Assembly: GCF_012034935.1 (NCBI RefSeq)
Contig: NZ_JAATEN010000005.1
Span: forward strand, 124,001-188,000
Direction of reading: 5' to 3'
Length of the DNA: 64,000 nucleotides
Source: Streptomyces zingiberis
GTDB taxonomy: Bacteria > Actinomycetota > Actinomycetes > Streptomycetales > Streptomycetaceae
Positions 50,070-59,513 of the stretch are shown piece by piece. Position numbers and translations under genes: made by a program. Positions within the stretch are counted from its first letter, which is position 1, and the number at the start of each line of letters is the position of its first letter. Below the pieces are notes generated by a model. The model was given only the letters and a program-made list of their open reading frames with translations. It ran no database searches and had not been told where the DNA came from.

Positions 50070-51056
50070 ATGAGCGGAGCACCGGAGAGGCCGGAGGCAC
50101 CGGGGACGGACCGCGCGCCGGAGCCGGGCAGCGGGCCGGAGGCAGGCAGCGCGCCGGGGGCGGCGGCCGCGCACAAGGCGGCGGGAGACCCCGGAGCGGC
50201 CGCCACGCCCGCCACCCGCGCCCCGTCCGGAGCGGCCGGCGGCCCCGGAGCCCCCGGGGGGCCGGAGCGGCGGTACGGCGAGTGGATCGCCGTGCGGCGG
50301 CACGGCGCGCATGTGGCGGAGCTCGTCCTGGACCGGCCCCGGGCCATGAACGCCGTCTCCACCGAGCTGGCCCGCTGTCTCGCGGAGGCGTGCGCCGCGC
50401 TGGCCGCCGACCCCTCGGCACGGGTGGTGGTGCTCACCTCCAGCCATGAGCGGGCCTTCTGCGTCGGGGCCGACCTCAAGGAGCGCAACTCCTTCACCGA
50501 CGCCGACCTGCTGCGGCAGCGCCCGCACACCCGGGCCGCCTACACCGGGGTGCTGGAGCTGCCGGTGCCCACGGTCGCCGCCGTGCACGGCTACGCCCTC
50601 GGTGGGGGCTTCGAGATCGCCCTCTCCTGCGATCTGATCGTGGCGGACCCCACGGCCGTGGTGGGCCTGCCCGAGGTCTCCGTCGGCGTCGTCCCCGGTG
50701 GCGGGGGCACCCAGCTGCTGCCCCGCCGGGTCGGCGCGGCGCGCGCCGCCGAACTGATCTTCACGGGGCGGCGGGTGGCGGCGGCCGAGGCGCTGCGCCT
50801 GGGGCTGGTCGACCAGCTCGCCGAGGAGGGCGGGGACCGCTCGGAGGCGCTGGCCCTGGCCGGCCGGATCGCGGCCAACTCCCCCGTCGGCCTGCGCGCC
50901 GCCAAGCGGGCCCTCCGTCTCGGCCACGGGCTGGATCTGCGGACGGGGCTGGAGGTGGAGGACGCCGCCTGGCGCGCGGTGGCCTTCTCGGGCGACCGGG
51001 CGGAGGGGGTCGCGGCCTTCAACGAGAAGCGGAAGCCGGACTGGCCCGGGGAGTGA
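50070..51056 (+). CDS. Enoyl-CoA hydratase/isomerase family protein
   Basis: 328 residues. The first about 65 residues are Pro/Ala/Gly low complexity, absent from typical 260-residue crotonases. The crotonase core begins at VRRHGAHVAELVLDRPRAMNAVS, with oxyanion motif FCVGADLKERNS, GYALGGGFEIALSCDLI and GLPEVSVGVVPGGGGTQLLPR (both Glu present). GGGAGG precedes ATG. Recalled Streptomyces synteny places it beside hutH. Confidence 0.9.
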   Translation: MSGAPERPEAPGTDRAPEPGSGPEAGSAPGAAAAHKAAGDPGAAATPATRAPSGAAGGPGAPGGPERRYGEWIAVRRHGAHVAELVLDRPRAMNAVSTELARCLAEACAALAADPSARVVVLTSSHERAFCVGADLKERNSFTDADLLRQRPHTRAAYTGVLELPVPTVAAVHGYALGGGFEIALSCDLIVADPTAVVGLPEVSVGVVPGGGGTQLLPRRVGAARAAELIFTGRRVAAAEALRLGLVDQLAEEGGDRSEALALAGRIAANSPVGLRAAKRALRLGHGLDLRTGLEVEDAAWRAVAFSGDRAEGVAAFNEKRKPDWPGE

Positions 51057-51213
51057 GCGGCGGGGAGCCGGCCGGGACGGCCCCGGCGCTCCCGGCACGC
51101 CCCCGCTGCCGATTCGGCCCGGAGAGAAACCGCCCCGGGAGGGCGCACTCCGTGAAATGTTCCTAGGCTTGGGTGAAGGGTGAGCCCACTGTTACGGAAC
51201 GCGAGGTGCCGGG

Positions 51214-52380
51214 TTGGGTGTCGACGGCGGTGGGGGTGACGGGCGGCTGGCCGCCGTCGTGGCGCTGGCCCAGGCGGTGGCCTGCGCCCAGACCCCGCGC
51301 GAGACGGCCCGCGCCGCGGCCATCGGCGCCCTGGGCGCCCTCGGCGGCTGCTTCGCCGCGATATCCGCCTGGGAACGGGAGGCGGGACGGCTGCGGGTCC
51401 TGGTGAACGTCGGTGAACTCGCTCCCGGGGAGCAGGAGTTCCCCGAGGACGAGTGGTATCCGGTCCGGGACTTCCCCGAGATCGCCGACTTCCTGCACGA
51501 GCCGGGGGCGGGCGGTGACGCCCCCCACGCCTGGGTGGAGACCGCGGAGGGGCCGCCGCCCGCGCGCGAGCCCGGGCCGGGGCCCGGCCGGCGGATGGCC
51601 ACGCTGCGGCGGCGCGGCCGGGGCTGCTGCGTGGTGGCGCCGATCGTGCTGCACGGGCGGGCCTGGGGCGAGCTGTACGTGGCCCGCCCGGTGGGCGACC
51701 CCGTCTTCGGCCGGGACGACGCCCGGCTCGCCGCGGTGCTCGCCGCCGTCACCGCCACCGGCATAGCCCAGACCGAGCGGCTGGCCGAGGCCCGCCGGCT
51801 CGCCTTCACCGACCCGCTCACCGGCCTGGCCAACCGCCGGGCCGTCGACATACGCCTGGACGAGGCGCTGGCGCGGCACCGGGCGGACGGCACCACCGTC
51901 TCCCTGGTGGTCTGTGACATCAACGGGCTGAAGCAGGTCAACGACACCTTGGGCCACGCGGTCGGCGACCGGCTGCTGGAACGATTCGGCTCGGTGCTGT
52001 CGGTGTGCGGCGCGATGCTCCCCGGGGCGCTGGCCGCGCGCCTCGGCGGAGACGAGTTCTGCCTGATCGCGGAGGGGCCGCCCGCGGAGGAGGTGGTCCG
52101 GGCCGCGACCGAGCTGTGCCATCGGGCGGCCAAGCTCGACCTGGGCGAGGGGGTCGCCTGCGGCGTCGCCTCCACGGGTCACCCGATCGGGCGCGTCCGC
52201 TCCGCGCGGCGGCTGTTCCGCCTCGCCGACGCCGCGCAGTACCGGGCCAAGGCGGCCCGCGCGGCGGAGCCCGTGGTCGCGGGCGACGAGGGGCCGGACG
52301 ATCCGGTGGTCCGCCTGGCCGACGCCTCCACGGCGATACCCGTGGCCGGACCGGAACGGCGCCACTTCCGCGGCCGCTGA
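51214..52380 (+). CDS. cdgE: GAF-GGDEF protein, likely diguanylate cyclase
   Basis: 388 residues. Residues about 15-185 form a GAF-like sensor; GGDEF domain about 190-345 with FTDPLTGLANRRAVD, DINGLKQVNDTLGHAVGD and an intact RLGGDEF (276-282). No inhibitory RxxD is found at the usual position before the active site. TTG start after GAGG. The symbol follows recalled synteny with S. coelicolor SCO4931 and is tentative. Confidence 0.85.
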   Translation: MGVDGGGGDGRLAAVVALAQAVACAQTPRETARAAAIGALGALGGCFAAISAWEREAGRLRVLVNVGELAPGEQEFPEDEWYPVRDFPEIADFLHEPGAGGDAPHAWVETAEGPPPAREPGPGPGRRMATLRRRGRGCCVVAPIVLHGRAWGELYVARPVGDPVFGRDDARLAAVLAAVTATGIAQTERLAEARRLAFTDPLTGLANRRAVDIRLDEALARHRADGTTVSLVVCDINGLKQVNDTLGHAVGDRLLERFGSVLSVCGAMLPGALAARLGGDEFCLIAEGPPAEEVVRAATELCHRAAKLDLGEGVACGVASTGHPIGRVRSARRLFRLADAAQYRAKAARAAEPVVAGDEGPDDPVVRLADASTAIPVAGPERRHFRGR

Positions 52381-52564
52381 ACCGGCGCGCCGAGCCGGTC
52401 ACGACCGGAACCGGGGCTCCCCGCTTACCCGGGCGCCGCACCTGCCCCGGGCGCCCTGCCCGGCGCCGCACCCACCCCGGGCGCCCTGCCCGGCGCCGAC
52501 CTGCCCGGGGGCCACCCGTGCCGTCCGGCGCCGTACCTACCCGGCCGCCGCCCGCGCCCCGCGC

Positions 52565-52644
52565 GAGCCACCCCACGCGCGAACCACCCCACGCGTGAGC
52601 CACCCCACGCATGAGCCACCCCACGCGTGAACCGCCCCACGCGT
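52565..52644. repeat. 16-bp tandem repeat, 5 copies
   Basis: Units GA(G/A)CCACCCCACGCGT at 52565, 52581, 52597, 52613 and 52629, each with at most a few changes. It lies between the GGDEF and adenylate cyclase genes, after a run of CCCGGGCGCC units (about 52425-52515). Confidence 0.88.
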
Positions 52645-52690
52645 GAGCCGCGCCCGACCCGTCTGCCGGCTCCGAGCCCCCGGCCCGTCC

Positions 52691-52730
52691 CCGGTAGGCC
52701 CCGGTAGGCCCCGGTAGGCCCCGGTAGGCC
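52691..52730. repeat. 10-bp tandem repeat CCGGTAGGCC, 4 perfect copies
   Basis: Immediately downstream of the adenylate cyclase stop (52745, minus strand). With the other arrays, 52381-52744 is repeat-rich and non-coding. Confidence 0.9.
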
Positions 52731-52744
52731 CCGGCGCCGGGCGT

Positions 52745-54145
52745 TCACCCGGGCCGGCGGGACAGCAGCCACGGCTCGACGACGCCGAGGCCGCGCACCG
52801 GGCGCTGCCACATCGGCTGGAGCGCGAACCGGTACCGGTGCGGTGGCTCGCCGTCCGCCGCCTTCTCCGCCGCGGCGGCCTCCGCCTCCGACTCCGGCGC
52901 GTCCCCCGCGCGGATCAGATCGGCCGCCAGCGCCTCGTCCACGAGGACCGCGTCCTTGGGCGCTATCGAGGTCAGCCGGCTGGCCAGGTTGACCGTGGTG
53001 CCGAAGACGTCGCCCATGCGCGTGGTGACCGTGCCGAAGGCGATGCCCACCCGCAGCGCGGGCATCGTCTCGTCGTGGGCCAGGGTCTCGATCAGCCGCA
53101 GCCCGATCTCGGCGGCCGTGCCGGCGTCGTCCGCCGCGAACAGCACCTCGTCCCCGAGGGTCTTGATCAGCCGCCCGCCGCGCGCCGCGACCAGGTCGGC
53201 CGCGGTGGTCTCGAACGCCTCGACGAGTTCGCCGAGTTCCTCCTCCTCCAGCCGCCGGGTGAGCCGGGTGAAGCCCACCAGGTCGGCGAAGCCGACGGCC
53301 AGCCGGCGGTCGACCATTTCCTCGTCGTCGGCGGCCTGGATGACCCGCCCGGCGGAGGCCGCGAGCTGCCGCCGCCAGACGTAGACGAGGAACTCCTGGA
53401 GTTCGGGCAGGAGCAGCTGGACCAGCGGGTAGGCCACCTCGGTGCGGGTCATGCCGGGCTCGGGCGGCTCGGTGAGCCCTTCCAGGAACCCCTCGATCTG
53501 CCAGTCGGCCAGCCGCGCCGTGGTCTGGCCGGTGGAACGGGCCACCTGCACGGCCATCGGCTCGCTCAGCAGCCCGGCCTCGACCAGGCCGGCCAGCCGC
53601 CGCAGCGCGAGGACGTCCGCCTCGGTGAGCGCCTTGGCCTGGCCGATGTCGGCGAACCCCATCGCGCGCCAGAAACGGGAGGCCAGTTCCATGGAGACAC
53701 CGGCGCTGCGGGCCGCCTGGAACGGCGTGTACTGGCGCTCGGCGCCCAGGATGAGCTGCTCCAGGCGGATGGCGAGGGGGTTGTCCCCGGTCTCCGCGGT
53801 CTCCTCGCCCTCGTGCGAGCCGGCGAAGGCGTGCGGCGAGTGCGCGTGCGCCGTAGTGCCGGCCGGCCCGGTGCGCCCGGCGTGCCCGGCGTAAGGGGCC
53901 TCGGCGGCCGGGGGCCCGGAGGGGCCGCCCGGCTCCCCCGCCCCGGCCGGCCCGGTGACGCGGGCCCGGTCGGGGGGCGGGCCGTCGTCGGCCCCGTCCC
54001 CGGTCTCCGCCGTCCCTCCGGCCGCTCCCGGCCGCCCGCCGCCGGCGGGGCCGGCGCCGGGGGCCGCCCCGGTGGCCCCACCGCCGGGTCCCCCGGACCC
54101 CTCGGATCCCCGGGGGGCGTCGGCGCCCGCGTCGTCGACGGTCAC
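52745..54145 (-). CDS. cya: Class III adenylate cyclase with autoregulatory N-domain
   Basis: 466 residues. After about 110 residues of Ala/Gly/Pro low complexity comes an adenylate-cyclase regulatory domain (about 120-240: RLEQLILGAERQYTPFQAARSAGVSMELASRFWRAMGF-type), then the class III catalytic core about 300-440 with FADLVGFTRL, metal-binding Asp, GDEVLFAADD and VNLASRL. GTG at 54145 has an AGGGGGCGGG 5-10 bases upstream. Produces cAMP; in Streptomyces it affects germination and development. The regulatory domain resembles that of pH-sensing mycobacterial Rv1264. Confidence 0.9.
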   Translation of the reverse strand: MTVDDAGADAPRGSEGSGGPGGGATGAAPGAGPAGGGRPGAAGGTAETGDGADDGPPPDRARVTGPAGAGEPGGPSGPPAAEAPYAGHAGRTGPAGTTAHAHSPHAFAGSHEGEETAETGDNPLAIRLEQLILGAERQYTPFQAARSAGVSMELASRFWRAMGFADIGQAKALTEADVLALRRLAGLVEAGLLSEPMAVQVARSTGQTTARLADWQIEGFLEGLTEPPEPGMTRTEVAYPLVQLLLPELQEFLVYVWRRQLAASAGRVIQAADDEEMVDRRLAVGFADLVGFTRLTRRLEEEELGELVEAFETTAADLVAARGGRLIKTLGDEVLFAADDAGTAAEIGLRLIETLAHDETMPALRVGIAFGTVTTRMGDVFGTTVNLASRLTSIAPKDAVLVDEALAADLIRAGDAPESEAEAAAAEKAADGEPPHRYRFALQPMWQRPVRGLGVVEPWLLSRRPG

Positions 54146-54295
54146 TGCCCGCCCCCTGTCCGATCCCTGCGCACAGCTCTTCCGATCACGTCTCGCCCGC
54201 ACGGCCCGGGTTACCCGGGCGGGCCGGGAACGCCGTCCCGGCGGCCCCAACGATACGGCAGGTGTGTGCTGGCTCACTCTCCCCGGACGGGCCGC

Positions 54296-55303
54296 TCACC
54301 CGCGGGGCCGCAGGTGGACGACGTCTCCCGCGCCGACCGCCCGCCGGCCCTCCGCGGTCTCCAGCACCAGCCGCCCGTCCTCGTCGAGGGCCACCGCCTC
54401 CCCCGTGACCTCCCGGTCGCCGGGCAGCACGGCCCGCACGGCGCGGCCGAGGGTGGCGCAGCGCTCGGTGTACGCGGCGAGCAGCCCGCTGCGCACCGGA
54501 TCGCCGCCGGCCGCCCGCCAGTCGCCGTACCAGAGCTCCAGGGAGCGCAGGACGGCCCGGAGCAGCGGATCGCGGTCGGTGCCGCCCCCGGCCAGGGCGA
54601 GCGAGCCCGCGCCGGGGACGGGGAGTTCGGCGGCGCGCAGCGAGACGTTGAGGCCGAGGCCGAGGACCACCCCCGCCGGGGCGGCGGTGCCCCCGGCGGC
54701 CGTTCCCGCGCCGGCGGCCCCTCCGGCCTCCGCCGGCCCCGCCGCCCCGGCGTCCCCGCCCGTCCGCGCGGCCGGCTCGCCGCCGCCGACGCTCTCCGCG
54801 AGGATGCCGCCCGCCTTGCGCTCCTCGCCGCCCACCGTGACCAGCAGGTCGTTGGGCCACTTCAGCCGGATCTCGGTGTCCGCCGCGCGGGAGACCGCCG
54901 CGGCGACCGCCACTCCGGCGAGCAGCGGCAGCCACCCCCAGCGGGTGACGGGCACGGGGTCCGCGGCGCTCCGCTCCGTCCCCGGCACCCCGGGCCGCAG
55001 CAGCACGGAGACGAAGATGCCGGAGCGGGCGGGGGCCACCCAGTGCCGGTCCAGCCGGCCGCGGCCGGCCGTCTGCTCCTCGGAGACGAGTACCGCGCCC
55101 TCGCCGGCGGTCCCGGCCGCGGCGCGCTCCGCGAGATCGGTGTTGGTGGAGCCGGTGGACTCGACGACGTCGAGCGCCGTCCACAGCCCGCCGGGACGGA
55201 TCAGGCCACGGCGGAGCGCGGCGGCGCCGAGCGGCGGGCGCTCCAGGTCGGACCAGCGGCCGGGGGGTTCCGGCGCGGTCCCGCCGGACGGGGTGGCAGT
55301 CAT
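54296..55303 (-). CDS. birA: Biotin-protein ligase
   Basis: 335 residues. Ligates biotin to BCCP: EEQTAGRGRLDRHW, KWPNDLLV and GLGLNVSL motifs. Lacks the N-terminal HTH of E. coli BirA. An Ala/Gly-rich stretch (about 190-225, GEPAARTGGDAGAAG...) is inserted between the catalytic motifs, unusual for the family. ATG at 55303. It sits near the carboxylase genes it serves. Confidence 0.9.
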   Translation of the reverse strand: MTATPSGGTAPEPPGRWSDLERPPLGAAALRRGLIRPGGLWTALDVVESTGSTNTDLAERAAAGTAGEGAVLVSEEQTAGRGRLDRHWVAPARSGIFVSVLLRPGVPGTERSAADPVPVTRWGWLPLLAGVAVAAAVSRAADTEIRLKWPNDLLVTVGGEERKAGGILAESVGGGEPAARTGGDAGAAGPAEAGGAAGAGTAAGGTAAPAGVVLGLGLNVSLRAAELPVPGAGSLALAGGGTDRDPLLRAVLRSLELWYGDWRAAGGDPVRSGLLAAYTERCATLGRAVRAVLPGDREVTGEAVALDEDGRLVLETAEGRRAVGAGDVVHLRPRG

Positions 55304-55691
55304 GGGCCCCACCCTAAGGACCCCGGGGGGTGATCCCCGGCGATCCCCGGCGGGCGCGGCCCCCGCCCCGGTGCTCCCCCGGTCCCCTGCGGGGGCGCCC
55401 CCGTACCGCCTCGCTCGAACGGCCGCACCTCTCCGGCGCGCGCGTCCCCCGCGCCCCGTCCTCCGTCCCGCGTCCCGTGCGGGGGCGGTGCCGGGACGGG
55501 ACGGCGGGACGGGGGCGGGCCTGCGCGGATGTGGCCAACGCCGCAGTGCCGGGCCCCGCCCGCGCCGATACCCTACGAGGCGGTAACCCGGGTGACTCCT
55601 GGGCAGCCTCCGGAACACACGCCCCCGGGAACCGAACAGCCGAGCCGACACCACCGCACCCGCCCCCTGGACGAGCAGGAGCCGCATCCCG
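55304..55691. other. Divergent promoter region between birA and pccB
   Basis: 388 bases, G+C-rich, non-coding. CTCCCCCGG-type repeats and a GGCGGTAACCCGGGTGACTC segment near 55579-55598 are seen; no clear operator was recognised. Confidence 0.45.
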
Positions 55692-57278
55692 ATGTCCGAG
55701 CCGGAAATCGACCTTCACACCACCGCCGGGAAGATCTCTGACCTGCGGCGGCGCATCGACGAGGCCACGCACGCCGGCTCGCAGCGCGCCGTGGAGAAGC
55801 AGCACGCCAAGGGGAAGCTGACGGCGCGCGAACGGATCGACCTGCTGCTGGACGAGGGCTCGTTCACGGAGCTGGACGAGTTCGCCCGGCACCGCTCGAC
55901 CAACTTCGGCCTGGACGCCAACCGCCCCTACGGGGACGGCGTGGTGACCGGGTACGGCACGATCGACGGCCGCCCGGTGGCCGTGTTCTCGCAGGACTTC
56001 ACCGTCTTCGGCGGCGCGCTCGGCGAGGTCTTCGGCCAGAAGATCGTCAAGGTGATGGACTTCGCGCTGAAGAACGGCTGCCCGGTCATCGGCATCAACG
56101 ACTCGGGCGGCGCCCGGATCCAGGAGGGCGTCAGCGCCCTCGGGCTGTACGGCGAGATCTTCCGCCGCAACACCCACGCCTCCGGAGTGATCCCGCAGAT
56201 CTCCCTGGTCATGGGCCCCTGCGCGGGCGGCGCGGTCTACTCCCCGGCGATCACCGACTTCACGGTGATGGTCGACGGCACCTCGCACATGTTCATCACC
56301 GGCCCCGATGTGATCAAGACGGTGACCGGCGAGGACGTCGGCTTCGACGAGCTGGGCGGCGCCCGCACGCACAACGCCACCTCCGGCGTGGCGCACCACA
56401 TGGCGGGCGACGAGAAGGACGCCGTCGACTTCGTCAAGGCGCTGCTGTCCTACCTCCCGTCCAACAACCTCAGCGAGCCGCCGGCCTTCCCCGAGGAGGC
56501 CGACCTGGAGACGGGCGACGAGGACCGGGAGCTCGACTCGATCATCCCGGACTCCGCCAACCAGCCGTACGACATGCGGACGGTCGTCGAACACGTCCTG
56601 GACGACGGGGAGTTCCTGGAGACCCAGGCGCTCTTCGCGCCGAACATCATCACCGGCTTCGGCCGGGTCGAGGGCCGCCCGGTGGGCGTCGTCGGCAACC
56701 AGCCCATGCAGTTCGCCGGCTGCCTGGACATCGACGCCTCCGAGAAGGCCGCGCGCTTCGTCCGCACCTGCGACGCGTTCAACGTCCCGGTGCTGACCTT
56801 CGTCGACGTCCCCGGCTTCCTGCCCGGCGTCGAGCAGGAACTCGGTGGCATCATCCGGCGCGGCGCCAAGCTGATCTACGCCTACGCGGAGGCGACCGTC
56901 CCGCTGATCACGGTCATCACCCGCAAGGCGTTCGGCGGCGCGTACGACGTCATGGGTTCCAAGCATCTCGGCGCCGACCTCAACCTGGCCTGGCCCACGG
57001 CCCAGGTCGCGGTCATGGGCGCGCAGGGCGCGGTGAACATCCTGCACCGCAGGACGCTCGCCGCCGCCCCCGACGAGGAGCGCGAGGACCTGCGGCAGCG
57101 GCTGGTCACGGAGTACGAGGAGACGCTGCTCAACCCCTACACGGCGGCGGAGCGCGGCTATGTGGACGCGGTGGTCCTGCCCTCCGAGACGCGCCGCCAC
57201 ATCGTCCGGGGCCTGCGCACCCTGCGCTCCAAGCGGGAGTCGCTGCCCCCGAAGAAGCACGGCAACATCCCGCTCTGA
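55692..57278 (+). CDS. pccB: Propionyl-CoA carboxylase beta chain (carboxyltransferase)
   Basis: 528 residues. Crotonase-fold carboxyltransferase: [36 protein letters not shown] oxyanion loop and, in the C-half, GFLPGVEQE with [25 protein letters not shown] features and [19 protein letters not shown]. The Asp of AYDVMG corresponds to the residue that distinguishes propionyl- from acetyl-CoA specificity in S. coelicolor PccB/AccB, favouring propionyl-CoA. Followed by the epsilon gene. Confidence 0.92.
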   Translation: MSEPEIDLHTTAGKISDLRRRIDEATHAGSQRAVEKQHAKGKLTARERIDLLLDEGSFTELDEFARHRSTNFGLDANRPYGDGVVTGYGTIDGRPVAVFSQDFTVFGGALGEVFGQKIVKVMDFALKNGCPVIGINDSGGARIQEGVSALGLYGEIFRRNTHASGVIPQISLVMGPCAGGAVYSPAITDFTVMVDGTSHMFITGPDVIKTVTGEDVGFDELGGARTHNATSGVAHHMAGDEKDAVDFVKALLSYLPSNNLSEPPAFPEEADLETGDEDRELDSIIPDSANQPYDMRTVVEHVLDDGEFLETQALFAPNIITGFGRVEGRPVGVVGNQPMQFAGCLDIDASEKAARFVRTCDAFNVPVLTFVDVPGFLPGVEQELGGIIRRGAKLIYAYAEATVPLITVITRKAFGGAYDVMGSKHLGADLNLAWPTAQVAVMGAQGAVNILHRRTLAAAPDEEREDLRQRLVTEYEETLLNPYTAAERGYVDAVVLPSETRRHIVRGLRTLRSKRESLPPKKHGNIPL

Positions 57279-57462
57279 CCGGCCCGCCCCGGCGGCGGAC
57301 CGGCCACCGGGCGGGCCGAGCGGGCCGCCGGCGGCCCGCGGCCGGGAACGGCGCGGGGGAAGGGCGCGCGCCGGGGCACACGGTCCCGCCCGCCGGGTGG
57401 CACCGGCCGCCGGGCGGGGTAGGGGAACGATCGGGGATCGAGCGAGCGACGAGGAGGAATCC

Positions 57463-57669
57463 ATGTTCAAGGTGGTCCGGGGCAATCCGACCCCCGAGGA
57501 GCTGGCCGCCGCGCTGGCGGTGGTCCAGGCGCGCGCCGCGGCGTCCTCGTCCGCCGCCACGGCGCCCGAGTCGCTGGACGAGTGGGCCGACCCGGCCCGC
57601 AACGTGCCCGGGCACACGCTGCCCCACCCGGGGCCGCAGGCGTGGCGCACCTCGTACTGGCCCCGCTGA
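57463..57669 (+). CDS. pccE: Acyl-CoA carboxylase epsilon subunit
   Basis: 68 residues ([20 protein letters not shown]...). Matches the small epsilon subunits of actinobacterial acyl-CoA carboxylases in starting with [18 protein letters not shown] residues and ending W-rich ([10 protein letters not shown]). Strong GAGGAGGAATCC before ATG. It stabilises the alpha-beta complex. Positioned 184 bases after pccB. Confidence 0.85.
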   Translation: MFKVVRGNPTPEELAAALAVVQARAAASSSAATAPESLDEWADPARNVPGHTLPHPGPQAWRTSYWPR

Positions 57670-57760
57670 GCCCCGCGGGGCACCGGGGGACCTCGCCGGA
57701 CGGAACGGAGGCCGGGAGAGACGGGCGGCCGGCCACGGCGGCCTGAACCACCGGCCCCGC

Positions 57761-57790
57761 TGCCGCCTGAGTATCCGTACTCAGGCGGCA
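57761..57790. promoter_or_regulatory. Perfect 13-bp inverted repeat, TGAGTA..TACTCA core
   Basis: TGCCGCCTGAGTA (57761-57773) and TACTCAGGCGGCA (57778-57790) with a 4-base loop TCCG. It is 29 bases before the start of a 42-residue membrane protein gene, so it may be an operator or a terminator of pccE. Confidence 0.7.
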
Positions 57791-57818
57791 CCGCCGTTCC
57801 GGGCGGATCATCGGACGC

Positions 57819-57947
57819 ATGTTGTGCTCCGACCCCTCCGACGAACCGCCCCAGGACATGCGGGACACCGAGAGGAAGCTGCGCCGGGCCGGCGGGCTGC
57901 TGGCGGTGGCGGTCCTCGTGACCCTGGCGCTTCTGCTCCTCCGCTGA
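57819..57947 (+). CDS. 42-residue small membrane protein
   Basis: ATG at 57819; reads [20 protein letters not shown] then [20 protein letters not shown] and LR. One membrane segment at the C-terminus after a charged N-terminus. Very compact spacing to maf (57998), codon use fits the genome. Function unknown; possibly regulated by the upstream palindrome. Confidence 0.6.
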   Translation: MLCSDPSDEPPQDMRDTERKLRRAGGLLAVAVLVTLALLLLR

Positions 57948-57997
57948 CCCCACCACTCGCCGCCGGCCGCCTCCTCGCGCTTCTATACGCTGCCGCC

Positions 57998-58615
57998 ATG
58001 GAGACCACCGCGCCCGCCACCCGCCGCACGCTCGTCCTCGCCTCCCGCTCCCCCGCCCGGCTGGGTCTGCTCCGGCAGGCCGGGCTGGTGCCCGAGGTGA
58101 TCGTGAGCGGGGTCGACGAGGACGCGCTCACCGCGGACTCCCCGGGCGCGCTGGCGCGACTGCTCGCGGAGGCCAAGGCGGAGGCGGTCGCCGCCCGGCC
58201 GGAGGCCGCGGGGGCACTCGTGGTGGGCTGCGACTCGGTGCTGGACCTGGACGGACGGGCGCTCGGCAAGCCCGGCGGCCCGGAGGAGGCCACGGCCCGC
58301 TGGAAGGCCATGCGCGGCCGCTCGGGCGTGCTGCGGACCGGGCACTGCGTGATCGACACGGTGAGCGGCCGGCGGGTGTCGGCGACGGCCTCCACCACCG
58401 TCCGGTTCGGCGAGCCGTCCGACGGCGAGATCGCCGCGTACGTGGCCAGCGGTGAACCCCTCCATGTGGCGGGCGCGTTCACCCTGGACGGGCGGTCGGC
58501 ACCGTTCGTGGAGGGGGTGGACGGCGATCCGGGCAACGTCATCGGCCTGTCGCTGCCGACGCTGCGGCGGCTCCTCGCCGAACTGGACGTGCGCATCACC
58601 GACTTGTGGGGGTGA
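57998..58615 (+). CDS. maf: Maf family nucleotide pyrophosphatase
   Basis: 205 residues. [30 protein letters not shown] and [18 protein letters not shown] match Maf/YhdE house-cleaning nucleotide pyrophosphatases; [17 protein letters not shown] is the C-terminal signature. Acts in the cytoplasm on non-canonical nucleotides. ATG at 57998. Confidence 0.93.
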   Translation: METTAPATRRTLVLASRSPARLGLLRQAGLVPEVIVSGVDEDALTADSPGALARLLAEAKAEAVAARPEAAGALVVGCDSVLDLDGRALGKPGGPEEATARWKAMRGRSGVLRTGHCVIDTVSGRRVSATASTTVRFGEPSDGEIAAYVASGEPLHVAGAFTLDGRSAPFVEGVDGDPGNVIGLSLPTLRRLLAELDVRITDLWG

Positions 58616-58661
58616 CCCCGGTCGGGGGTGAACCCCGGTCAGGGGCTCGGGGGCTCGGGGC

Positions 58662-59138
58662 TCAGGGGTGCGCCGGCGCGCCCGCGGTCCCGCCGTCCGC
58701 GGTGGCCGGGCCGGACGGCGGGGCTCCGTCCCCCTCCGCGAAGCCCAGCAGGCAGAAGACGATCAGGCCGAAGACGGTCATCAGGAACGCGAAGGCGTCC
58801 CAGCCGACCAGACCCACCGTCAGCGCGCCCAGCACGGCGTGCAGGACGGCGCAGGCGATCAGCAGGACGCGCGGGACGGAGCGCGGCGCCCGGTTCCGCA
58901 CCCCGGCGGTCACCAGCGTCACCGCGCAGCCGAGCAGGAACAGGCCGAGGACGATCCCCAGGCCCAGGGTGGACGCCCCCATGTGGTCCGGGTCCAGGCC
59001 GGCGAGCGACATGCTCTGCCGGCTCACGACCTCGCCGAGGAACCAGTGCAGCCAGACGGCGCCCACCGCCTCGGCCACCAGCACGAGCCCCGTCACCACC
59101 GCCACGAGCGCCGCCGGTCTGCGCGCCACCGAACCCAC
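58662..59138 (-). CDS. Four-helix integral membrane protein
   Basis: 158 residues from GTG at 59138 (chosen; alternative start at 59129). Four predicted membrane segments, with LVAVVTGLVLVAEAVGAVWLHWFL first and CLLGFAEGDG last. Unknown family. It lies convergent to maf and upstream of accA2 on the opposite strand. Confidence 0.7.
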   Translation of the reverse strand: MGSVARRPAALVAVVTGLVLVAEAVGAVWLHWFLGEVVSRQSMSLAGLDPDHMGASTLGLGIVLGLFLLGCAVTLVTAGVRNRAPRSVPRVLLIACAVLHAVLGALTVGLVGWDAFAFLMTVFGLIVFCLLGFAEGDGAPPSGPATADGGTAGAPAHP

Positions 59139-59376
59139 CGCCGTTCCGTCCCGCCCGGTCGTTACCCAGGGTATGTGAGAAGGCCCGCAGGCTACTTCCG
59201 GGTAATGCCCGGCGGCAAGGGGCGCGTACGGGGTGCGCGCCGGAACGGACTCCCGGGCAAAGATTCCCCGCGAGGTTCGTAGGAATTCCACAAAGAATGC
59301 CGGTCGCGCGCCTCGGGCTCCGACAGAGACCTAGCCCACATCACCGGCCCGCCACCCCTCGGGCCGGACCCGACTA

Positions 59377-59393
59377 TCCTTGCCTGACAAGGA
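59377..59393. promoter_or_regulatory. Inverted repeat TCCTTG-N5-CAAGGA upstream of accA2
   Basis: Perfect 6-bp arms around CCTGA, about 120 bases before the accA2 start; may be a regulator site. The rest of 59139-59513 shows no gene. Confidence 0.45.
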
Positions 59394-59513
59394 CTTTCAG
59401 CACCTGACCGAGGGGATCCTGACCGTCCGTGTGGGCAAGGTCACCCCCTGAGGCGCCTCGGCACGGCGTGTCGGCAGTCCCTAAACTCACCTTGTTTCAA
59501 GGAGGGAGCCATC

